The notes beneath the pieces were generated by a model. It was not told where the DNA came from and searched no databases. It saw only the letters and a list, made by a program, of their open reading frames with translations. Of a stretch of DNA of 64,000 nucleotides, positions 26,240-33,136 are shown in pieces; position 1 is the first letter of the stretch, and the number at the start of each line of letters is the position of its first letter. This DNA comes from TMP-86 sp046347195 (GTDB lineage: Bacteria; Pseudomonadota; Gammaproteobacteria; Steroidobacterales; Steroidobacteraceae). The position numbers and the translations under genes are program-made. Location of the stretch: NCBI GenBank assembly GCA_046347195.1, contig JAXMGQ010000008.1, positions 1 to 64,000 on the forward strand. Direction: 5' to 3'.

Positions 26240-26522
26240 ATGGCAGCTCTCGGAGAAGCAGGAGCGACTGCGCCAAGCCTATGAGGCGGGTGTTCCTCGA
26301 CAAGAGCGGGCATGTGCTGCCCGAAGCGAGACGGATCCTCGCCGACTTTCAGCGACTGGCGAGAACATGATGGCCCTGCGGTGGTGAGCCCAGGGACCAA
26401 AAAGTTGTGACATCCATCCTGACCATGCTGGCGGCCGGTCGACGCGGGGTGTACGACCGGGTGATAGCCATGCTGGGGCTGGATGATTTTGTTGACTACC
26501 ACGAGGAGAATGCCGATGCCCG
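26240..26522 (+). pseudogene. Bbp19-like small phage protein (frames broken)
   Basis: ATG 26240 opens MAAL and the meaningful frame continues EKQERLRQAYEA, VFLDKSGHVLPEARRILADF, QRLAR, then RRGVYDRVIAMLGLDDFVDY. The pattern LADFxxxxR...GRRxVYxRIxxxLxLDD fits the small Bbp19-like domain found between portal and scaffold in BPP-1-like phages. Function unknown. Two or three indels. The 3' boundary is approximate. Confidence 0.55.
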
Positions 26523-27323
26523 GCCAAGACCGCCGAATCCTGATCCTTCCGCTGCTGGTGGAGCGCCCCCGCTGGCGCAGCGCTTTCCTGCTGTCGCGCC
26601 GCCCGCCGCCTGGTATGGTGATGCGGACAAATCCTACGTCGAGGCAAGGGCTGGGACACGCCGGCCAAGCTCCTCGCGAGCTACAAACTTGGAGGCCGTG
26701 TATGGGCGGATAAAGCCGGGCGCACCATCATCCGGCCGAAGGATGACAACGACGCCGAAGGCATCGCCGCATTTCGCCAGGCCCTCGGTGTGCCAAAGGA
26801 CCTCACCGGCTACAAGCTTCCCGAGGCGGCAAAGGATGATCCGAGCTTCAAGTCTTTTGCCGAGCACGCCGCTCAAGGTTGGCATGCCGGCTGCGCAGTT
26901 CGAGGAGCCGTCAACATGGCTAGATGCGACGCAGAAGCAGATGGATGAGAAATGGAAGGCCGAGGCCAGCAAGGTTTCCTCGGAAACGTTCGCCAAGCTC
27001 CGCATGATGAGGACCGAAACGCCAAGCGAGAGGAGTATGCGAAGCGCTTTGCGCTGGAGTCCGGCTGGAGCGCCGAGGAATTGTGGCAGAAAGATGGAGA
27101 TGGCCATCGGCACCGCCCGGTTGCTCACGCAGTTCTACGGCAGCGGCGCGATGGGGAGCCCAAGTTCGTGGGCGGTGAGGGCGGTGCTGGCGGCTTCAAT
27201 GCGCAGAAGGCGCAGATCAAAGCAAATCGATCAGCTCATGGCCGATCGCACCAGCAGGAGCGTCGGCCAGCAGGAATACTTCGGGCGCATTCCTTGTTGC
27301 ACGCCCAGCTCGCCGCCGCTTGA
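26515..27323 (+). pseudogene. Head scaffolding protein (frames broken)
   Basis: Pieces in three frames spell a typical podovirus scaffold: GDADKSYVEA, LASYKNLEAVYG, IIRPKDDNDAEGIAAFRQA, LGVPKDLTGYKLPEAAKDD, AEHAAQVGMPAAQFE, LDATQKQMDEKWKAEASK, then RNAKREEYAKRFALESGW and a glycine/alanine-rich end. It closes at TGA 27321-27323 inside the TTGATTGTGCA motif. Scaffold proteins guide capsid assembly and leave. At least six indels occur. Confidence 0.75.
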
Positions 27324-27330
27324 TTGTGCA
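27320..27330 (+). promoter_or_regulatory. TTGATTGTGCA late-boundary motif, site 2
   Basis: Exact 11-mer overlapping the scaffold stop codon (TGA within TTGATTG). The next gene, the capsid, starts 257 bp later. The gap holds strong hairpins, for example GCCGGT/ACCGGC near 27391-27407 and GGGGGC/GCCCCC at 27484-27504, and no ORF, so it looks like a structured leader for capsid mRNA. Confidence 0.5.
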
Positions 27331-27587
27331 TGGGGGAGTGTGCATCGCCAGCCCCAGCGCGAAGGAATCCCCCGTTAGGCAGGTCGCAAGGCCGCCGGTT
27401 CCCACCGGCACCGGGAATGCGAATAAGCGAGGTCTTCGCCCTGCGACCCAGGTGAAAGCACCTCGCCCACCTCGAGCGTGATCGGGGGCAGGACTGTGGC
27501 CCCCGCAGGGAACAAGCCCATCCGAAAACAGCAAACGAGTGCTGCTGCAAAGCGCTCACCGTGTTTTCTGGTTTCGGAGCCATTGCC

Positions 27588-28494
27588 ATGTCCGTGAACA
27601 TCCCTACCTGGTACGTCAGCAGTACAACAACAACATCAGGCCCTCGTGCAGCAGCGCCAGAGCCGCCTGCGCCAGGCCGTGACCATGAGCAGCTACTACG
27701 GCCGGCGAGGCCAGCCCGTCGATCAGCTTCGGCACCATCGAGATGAAGCGATGTGACCACGCGCTTTGAGCCGATGGAGCGCACCGATGCGCCGCTCGAC
27801 TGGCCGCTGGGTGGCGCCGCTCCCGGCCGATGTTGCGCAGCTCATCGACTCCTTCGACAAGCTCCTGCTGCTCACCGACCCCAATTCCGAGTACGTCGCC
27901 AATGGCGTGCGTGCCGCGAACCGCAAGTTCGATGACCGCATCGGTGCGGCTTTCTTCGCCGCCGCCCAGACCGGCGTGCAGGGAGCGACTTCCACCCCGT
28001 TCGATACGACCAACCAGGTCGTGGGCGTCAACACCGGCGGCACCGCCTCGGGCCTGAACGTGGCGAAGCTCGAGGCCGCCCGCACCATCCTGCTGGGCAA
28101 TGAGGTGAACCTGGAGGATGAGCCGCTCTATGTGCTCATCACGGCGCTCGACCACCAGCAGCTCATGAACGAAATCCAGGTGATCAACTTGGATTTCAAC
28201 GAGAAGATCACCTACAACAAGAACGGCATCATCGAGTCCTGGCGTGGATTCAACTTCATCCACTCCGAGCGCCCGTTCCTCACCACGAAGGCGACCGATG
28301 ACCAGTCAGGCTCCTCGCGTCAGCTTCCCGTGTGGGTGAAGTCCGCCATGCACCTGGGTGTGTGGAATGAGATCGAGACTGCCATCGATGTGCGCGCGGA
28401 TGTCCGCGGCCGTCCGTGGCAGGCGTACACGAAGCTCTCCTGCGGTGCCACGCGCATCGAGGAGAAGAAGATCGTCAAGATCTGGGCCCGCTAA
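27588..28494 (+). pseudogene. Major capsid protein (N-terminal part frame-broken)
   Basis: ATG 27588 starts MSVNIPTWYV. The next 60 residues are scattered (LVQQRQSRLRQAVTMSSYYG can be read across frames), and then from about 27770 one frame is clean to TAA 28494 with LIDSFDKLLLLTDPNSEYV, GAAFFAAAQTGVQGAT, EDEPLYVLITALDHQQLMNE and a basic end. This matches the capsid of BPP-1-like podoviruses (about 300 residues, HK97-like fold inferred). The clean C-terminal 240 residues suggest the gene is real. Confidence 0.8.
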
Positions 28495-28521
28495 GGGCAA
28501 GTTCGATAAGGCCAGTTAAGC

Positions 28522-28540
28522 CCCCCGGTTTGGCCGGGGG
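28522..28540 (+). terminator. GC hairpin after capsid gene
   Basis: CCCCCGG (28522-28528) pairs with CCGGGGG (28534-28540) over a 5-nt loop, 28 bp after the capsid stop and 22 bp before the next ATG. There is no T-tract, so it may be an attenuator or mRNA-stabilising hairpin rather than a full terminator. It could adjust the ratio of capsid to decoration protein. Confidence 0.5.
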
Positions 28541-28561
28541 CGATTGCAAGAGGAGATTGAA

Positions 28562-29083
28562 ATGGCTGTTGTTACGACCAAGTCCGGACAGATCACCCAG
28601 CGCGATGCGACCCCGCGCACCCTTGCCAACGGCTCCATCGCCGGCGGCTTCCTGCGCGAGTGGGTGGACACGGTGGAGATCGCCAACGGCGATTCCATCG
28701 GCTCCAAGTACATCATGTGCTCGGTGCCCTCGAACCTTCGGGTGAGCGCCGTGCGCTACAAGTGCGATGCCATCACCTCGGCCGCCGCCGACATCGGCAT
28801 CTACCGCACCACGGCCGATGGCGGTGCGGTGGTCGTGGCCGCTGCGTTTGGCTCCGCGGTATCGCTCGCCTCGGCCCTCTCGGTGCCCACCGATGTGACG
28901 CACGAGGCGGACCCCACCGATGGCAACACCAATGACATGGGCCTGGCCGATGTCGCCAAGCCCCTGTGGCAGGTGCTGGGCCTCACCGCCGACCCCAAGG
29001 TCATGTATGACGTGGTGGCGACGCTGACGGCCGCGGCGACGGCTGCGGGTACGCTGTCGCTGTCGGTCCAGGGCGCGCTGTAA
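28562..29083 (+). CDS. Bbp16-like virion protein
   Basis: 173 residues from ATG 28562, preceded by AGAGGAG. It starts MAVVTTKSGQITQRDATPRT and contains FLREWVDTVEIANGDSIGS and beta-rich, Ala/Thr/Val-rich C-terminal half. A protein of this size directly after the capsid gene is conserved in BPP-1-like podoviruses (Bbp16 position) and is probably a capsid decoration or stabilising protein. Identification is from pattern and place only. Confidence 0.65.
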   Translation: MAVVTTKSGQITQRDATPRTLANGSIAGGFLREWVDTVEIANGDSIGSKYIMCSVPSNLRVSAVRYKCDAITSAAADIGIYRTTADGGAVVVAAAFGSAVSLASALSVPTDVTHEADPTDGNTNDMGLADVAKPLWQVLGLTADPKVMYDVVATLTAAATAAGTLSLSVQGAL

Positions 29084-29093
29084 GGCTGCCGCC

Positions 29094-29288
29094 ATGACCG
29101 ACCGCTTCTACGGGGTGGATATCGGCGGTGACATGCCCTCGGATGTCACCGAAGCCTCCTCAACGACCTCGAAGAACATCGAGCTGCGCGTGACCTACGA
29201 TGCCACCGGGCAGTCCAAGCTCACGGTGCTGTTGGCGCTGGAGGCGCTCACCAACTACGTGAGCCAGGACATCTGGCCACCGGTGTAA
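29094..29288 (+). CDS. Small virion-region protein
   Basis: 64 residues starting MTDRFYGVDIGGDMPSDVTE. It contains a short beta pattern (KNIELRVTYD, SKLTVLLALEALTNYV). It stands 10 bp after the Bbp16-like gene and 3 bp before the next. No family recognised. The phrase DMPSDVTEAS suggests a small structural protein of the head or head-decoration group. Confidence 0.55.
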   Translation: MTDRFYGVDIGGDMPSDVTEASSTTSKNIELRVTYDATGQSKLTVLLALEALTNYVSQDIWPPV

Positions 29289-29291
29289 TCG

Positions 29292-29648
29292 ATGGCCGTC
29301 CGCTCGGTATCTGTCACCGCGCCCAACGCCAACCGCAATGGATTGCTGATTGCGTGGACGGGCCTGCTGCTCAACGACACCGGAGAGCCCACCGAGGCCG
29401 TGGATTTCGCGGACCGCACGGTGCAGATCTCCGGCACCTTTGGCACCGGCGGATCGTGCACCCTCGAGGGCTCCAACGATGGCTCGTCCTGGTTCGCTCT
29501 CACCGATCCGCAAGGCAACAACATCACCAAGACCGCGGCGGCGCTTGAGGTGATCGAGGAGGGCCCGCGCTACATCCGGCCCAACGTGACGGCGGGGGAT
29601 GGCACCACCAATCTCACCGTGACGCTGTGGGCGAGGCGCGGGCGATGA
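29292..29648 (+). CDS. Beta-rich virion protein
   Basis: 118 residues starting MAVRSVSVTAPNANRNGLLI. The sequence reads as an all-beta domain: VQISGTFGTGGSCTLEGS, NDGSSWFALTDPQGN, GPRYIRPNVTAGDG, TNLTVTLWARRGR. Proteins with this SGTFG...SNDGxxWxxL pattern are common phage head or tail decoration proteins. The stop overlaps the next ATG by 4 bp. Confidence 0.6.
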   Translation: MAVRSVSVTAPNANRNGLLIAWTGLLLNDTGEPTEAVDFADRTVQISGTFGTGGSCTLEGSNDGSSWFALTDPQGNNITKTAAALEVIEEGPRYIRPNVTAGDGTTNLTVTLWARRGR

Positions 29649-30121
29649 GCGAGATGACCCTTTCCGAAATGCAGGCGGAGCTCGCCAAGCTCGGGAACCT
29701 CGCGCGTGCGATCTCCAAGGCGAATGAGATCGGCCAGGCCGCCGGCGCCCAGCTTCAGCTCATGAGCGAGCGCCAGGTAGCGCTGGATCAGCTGCAGGCG
29801 GACCTCGGCACCGCGCAGTTGCAACTGGCCGACCTTCGCGCGCAAGCTGATCAGATCGGCGCTGCGAACGCTCAGAGCCAGGCGGCGGCCAATGCCGCGG
29901 TAACGCAGCAGATCGCCGATGCCACCGCGCAGTCCCAGGTGATCGTGGCCGATGCAAAAGCCCAGGCCGATGCGCAGAAGCTGGCCGCGCGGAACCATCA
30001 GGACAATGCCGCGGCTGCTGCTGCCGCTCGGGATGCCGCCCAGGCCGAGCTCGATGACATCACCAAGAAGATCGCCGATGCCAAGGCGCAGGCGAAGCTT
30101 CTGATCGGTGAGGTGGCATGA
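29645..30121 (+). CDS. Coiled-coil virion protein
   Basis: 158 residues from ATG 29645 (MSEMTLSEMQAELAKLGNLA). Almost entirely predicted helix with Ala, Gln and Asp repeats (QLQADLGTAQLQLADLRAQA, AAARDAAQAELDDITKKIA), typical of a long parallel coiled coil. It might form a trimeric stalk or spacer. An upstream ATG at 29627 is open but overlaps the previous gene. It is coupled to both neighbours by overlaps of 4 bp. Confidence 0.6.
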   Translation: MSEMTLSEMQAELAKLGNLARAISKANEIGQAAGAQLQLMSERQVALDQLQADLGTAQLQLADLRAQADQIGAANAQSQAAANAAVTQQIADATAQSQVIVADAKAQADAQKLAARNHQDNAAAAAAARDAAQAELDDITKKIADAKAQAKLLIGEVA

Positions 30122-30675
30122 TGGAGGGTGTGAAGCCGCTCGCGCTGGCGATCGCCAGCATCGTGGGCCACGGCGGTATCGCGGAACAGGTCGAGGCCCC
30201 GTACCTCACCTACGAGATCGAGTGCCTGGCGCCCGATGGCTCGGTGCGCTGGAAGGAAACCTTCCGCAACCTCGTCACCACGGCGGGCAAGAATGACCTG
30301 CTGACCCAGTATTTCAAGGGCAGCGCCTACACCGCGGCCTGGTTCGTGGGCCTGATCGACAATGCGGGCTTCTCGGCGATCGCCGCCGGCGACACGGCGG
30401 CCTCGCACTCGGGCTGGACCGAGAGCACCGCGTACTCAAACGGCACTCGGCCTTCGCTCACTCTGGGCACGGCCTCCGCCGCCTCGATCGACAATTCCGC
30501 CTCGAAGGCCTCCTACTCGATCAACGCCACGGCAACGATCAACGGCGCGTTCACGATCACCAATTCGACGAAGGGTGGCACCAGCGGAACGCTATACTCG
30601 GCCGGATCCTTCGGCGCTGCGCGCTCGGTGATTTCGGGCGATACGTTGAACGTGCAGGTCACGCTGACGGCTTGA
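30118..30675 (+). CDS. Virion structural protein, beta-rich
   Basis: 185 residues starting MMEGVKPLALAIASIVGHGG. The N-terminal region has YEIECLAPDGSVRWKETFRN, then KNDLLTQYFKGSAYTAAWFV, a pattern seen in phage tail or capsid decoration proteins, and a Ser/Thr/Ala-rich beta C-terminus. Function unknown. It overlaps the coiled-coil gene stop by 4 bp. Confidence 0.6.
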   Translation: MMEGVKPLALAIASIVGHGGIAEQVEAPYLTYEIECLAPDGSVRWKETFRNLVTTAGKNDLLTQYFKGSAYTAAWFVGLIDNAGFSAIAAGDTAASHSGWTESTAYSNGTRPSLTLGTASAASIDNSASKASYSINATATINGAFTITNSTKGGTSGTLYSAGSFGAARSVISGDTLNVQVTLTA

Positions 30676-30679
30676 CGTC

Positions 30680-31600
30680 GTGCTGATCCTACGCGGCACC
30701 ACCGACAAGCTGCAGCTCATCACAGGCTCTGCCGGCGATGTGCGGGTGATGCGCTCGGCGCTGGATGCCTCGGATGCAGCCCCGCCGGTCATCCAGATCA
30801 TTCCCGACCTTGGCCCGCTCGCGGCCATCAACACGGCCGCGACCACCGATATCGTAGCGGCTCCCGGCTCATCGACCGAGCGCAATGTCGAGCAACTGAC
30901 CGTCTTCAACGCATCGACCACCGTCAGCAATGCGATCACCGTGCAGGTGACCGATGGCACCAACACGACCCCCTTGTGGCAGGGGACGCTGTTGCCAGGT
31001 GAGCAGGTGACGCTCGACCAGGTCGGGGTGTGGACGCATTACGATGCTTCCGGCTCGCCCTACATCTACACGCCACCCGCGCGGCCGAACCTCGGCATCA
31101 GCGGGACCTTGGCCGAGTCGATGCCGAGGGAGACCTGTCCCGAGGTCAATTCGACGATCCCCAGCGCTTCGGGCACGTTGTTCATGCAGGCGATTTACCT
31201 GACCGCCGGGCAGGTGATCAACAACATCATTCTGTCGAGCGCAACGACCGCCGCCGGCACGCCGACCCATTACATCGCGGGCATCTACACGAGCGCGCTG
31301 GCCCTCGTTGCCAATACCGCGGATCAGACCTCAACCGCCTGGGCCGCGAACACGGTCAAGACGATTGCATTGACGGCCGCCTATCGGGTGCCGACCTCGG
31401 GGCTGTATTACATCGGCTTTTTCATGACGGCGACGACCATCATCACGATGAAGGGCGGCACGGCGCGCACTGGCGGACAGCTGGCGGGAACCGCACCGAT
31501 CGTGGCGGGGACCTCGAGCACGGGATTGACGACGGCGCTTCCTGGCACTGCCGCGGCTCTCACCTCCAGCACGGCGAGTCTGTACGCTGCGGTGAGTTGA
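30680..31600 (+). CDS. Virion structural protein, beta-rich
   Basis: 306 residues from GTG 30680 (MLILRGTTDKLQLITGSAGD). Alternating hydrophobic and Thr/Ser residues throughout; the middle reads VDVTDGTNTTPLW-like (VQVTDGTNTTPLWQGTLLPG), a domain found in many phage minor structural proteins. The C-terminal half (YLTAGQVINNIILSSATTA) may be a second beta-sandwich. No catalytic motif seen. Part of the 9-kb virion-protein cassette. Confidence 0.6.
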   Translation: MLILRGTTDKLQLITGSAGDVRVMRSALDASDAAPPVIQIIPDLGPLAAINTAATTDIVAAPGSSTERNVEQLTVFNASTTVSNAITVQVTDGTNTTPLWQGTLLPGEQVTLDQVGVWTHYDASGSPYIYTPPARPNLGISGTLAESMPRETCPEVNSTIPSASGTLFMQAIYLTAGQVINNIILSSATTAAGTPTHYIAGIYTSALALVANTADQTSTAWAANTVKTIALTAAYRVPTSGLYYIGFFMTATTIITMKGGTARTGGQLAGTAPIVAGTSSTGLTTALPGTAAALTSSTASLYAAVS

Positions 31601-31601
31601 C

Positions 31602-32375
31602 ATGGCCGGCGCGGTCGGTGCCGCCAATTCGGCCATCTCAGCCTCGGCAACGACGGTCTCGACGACAGGCGTCACGACGACGGCGAGCGGTTCGACGTTT
31701 TTGATTGGCTGTGCGGCAGACAATGCCGTCACCATCAACACGCCGACCGATTCCAACAGCAACGCCTACTCGCCGATCGATGCCAAGGTGACCTTTGGCG
31801 CATCGAGCCTGTTCTCGATGCGCTGGTTCTACTGCCAGAACGGCACCGGCGGGGCCGCGCACACGGCCACCTTCACGACCAGCGCGGCGAGCGTGCTGTA
31901 CATCGGGTTTTTGGAGCTCACCGGCGTCCTGACCTCAGGAGTGCTGGGTGCGCACAATGCGGCAACCTCGGTGGCGGCAGCGGCGGGTGGGGGTCTGCCA
32001 TCCCCGGTCCTGTCGCTCACTGCCTACGACAGCATCGTCGTGGCATTCGAGGCGGGCGACAGCACGAGCGGAACCGCGACGCACACGGCGCGAGAAGGCT
32101 TTAGCATCATCAGCGCCACCGACCAAAAAACCGGCACCATCTCCTATACGGGGTGCCTGGCGGTGAAGAACTTCCGTCTCAATGGCAACGCGCAGGCGAT
32201 CTTCACCGAGGTCGGCGGCACCAATTGCGCAGTGGCCATTGCCGAGTTCCAGAGCCTGAATCCGCTTCCCTATGTATTCATTCCACCCGATGCGCGGGGC
32301 ATCAGCGCCCTGAAGCGCCGGATGGCGATGAACGCAACGATGAAGTCGAAGCTCGATCCGCGGGGCTGGTGGTGA
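31602..32375 (+). CDS. Virion beta-sandwich protein (paralogue of 35742-36449)
   Basis: 257 residues starting MAGAVGAANSAISASATTVS. It has the plan seen again at 35742: a Thr/Ser-rich lead, DSNSNAYSPIDAKVTFGASS, a short aromatic strand (MRWFYCQNGTGG), a VLYIGFLELTGV segment and a final AVAIAEFQSLNPL. Such domains are lectin- or carbohydrate-binding-like in general look, which is inference. It ends PLPYVFIPPDARGIS and a basic tail. It begins 1 bp after the previous stop. Confidence 0.6.
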   Translation: MAGAVGAANSAISASATTVSTTGVTTTASGSTFLIGCAADNAVTINTPTDSNSNAYSPIDAKVTFGASSLFSMRWFYCQNGTGGAAHTATFTTSAASVLYIGFLELTGVLTSGVLGAHNAATSVAAAAGGGLPSPVLSLTAYDSIVVAFEAGDSTSGTATHTAREGFSIISATDQKTGTISYTGCLAVKNFRLNGNAQAIFTEVGGTNCAVAIAEFQSLNPLPYVFIPPDARGISALKRRMAMNATMKSKLDPRGWW

Positions 32376-32379
32376 GCCT

Positions 32380-33120
32380 GTGGATCTGATCGTCCAACAC
32401 TGGTTTGACCGATGGCTTGATGTCCCGGCAGGCGGCGGCAGCACATACAACGAAAGCGTGACCGAGGCGGCTACCGCCGGCGAGTCCGTCTCCAACGCGC
32501 TCACCGCGCTCAACTCGCTCTCCGAGGCTGCCACCACAGGGGAAGCGCTCGCGACCGCTCTCACCGCCGCCAACGCGCTGACTGAGAGCCTTACCACAGG
32601 AGATGTTGCGCAGGGCACAGCGGTGATGGCCAATGCGCTGACCGAGGCCGTAACAGTAGCTGATTCTCTGATCGGCGGTCTCGCCTTCACCTCGACGCTG
32701 TCTGAGGCCATCAGCACGGCCGATGCCATCACCAACGTGCTGACCGCGCTGAATACGGTGGGTGAGCCAATTACGGCAGGCGAGGCGGTGGGCGCTGGTC
32801 TGATCGCTGCCGGCTCGCTGGCCGAGTCCGTGACGGCGGCAGACGCCCTTTCTGGCTTAGCCGTCCTGGGCGCATCGCTCACCGAGGCAGTGACTGCTGC
32901 CGATGCGCTGGTGGATTCGCTCCTGGGCGGCAACACCTACAACGTCTCGGTGAGTGAGGCTCTCTCCGCGGCCGACGTGCTTGCGACCGCGCTCACGGCG
33001 CTGAACACCCTCACCGAATCGGCGGCGCCCACCGATGCGTATGTGGCGAGCGGTGGCGGCTTCGATGTCACGAGCTTCGGCGAAAACCTGCCGATCAAGC
33101 GGCGTCGGCGGCTCAATTGA
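32380..33120 (+). CDS. Virion protein with 20-residue tandem repeats
   Basis: 246 residues from GTG 32380 (MDLIVQHWFDRWLDVPAGGG). Residues about 23 to 225 are nine tandem units of 20 residues (one of 24), for example SEAATTGEALATALTAANAL, TEAVTVADSLIGGLAFTSTL and SEALSAADVLATALTALNTL. Consensus is (S/T)E(A/S)(V/A)(T/S)xx(D/E)(A/S)L, three variable residues, then L-rich A/T-N-x-L. A strict 20-residue period suggests a solenoid or trimeric fibre. The C-terminus is basic (PIKRRRRLN). Its TGA falls inside the TTGATTGTGCA motif. Confidence 0.7.
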   Translation: MDLIVQHWFDRWLDVPAGGGSTYNESVTEAATAGESVSNALTALNSLSEAATTGEALATALTAANALTESLTTGDVAQGTAVMANALTEAVTVADSLIGGLAFTSTLSEAISTADAITNVLTALNTVGEPITAGEAVGAGLIAAGSLAESVTAADALSGLAVLGASLTEAVTAADALVDSLLGGNTYNVSVSEALSAADVLATALTALNTLTESAAPTDAYVASGGGFDVTSFGENLPIKRRRRLN

Positions 33121-33127
33121 TTGTGCA
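33117..33127 (+). promoter_or_regulatory. TTGATTGTGCA late-boundary motif, site 3
   Basis: Exact 11-mer whose TGA is the stop of the repeat-protein gene, 10 bp before the TTG at 33137 that may start the next gene. Confidence 0.5.
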
Positions 33128-33136
33128 CGACTGATC

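Noticed and set aside
27331..27587. Possible small gene between scaffold and capsid
   Set aside because: No frame with a start and ribosome-binding site; the interval is hairpin-rich, so it looks like a leader.
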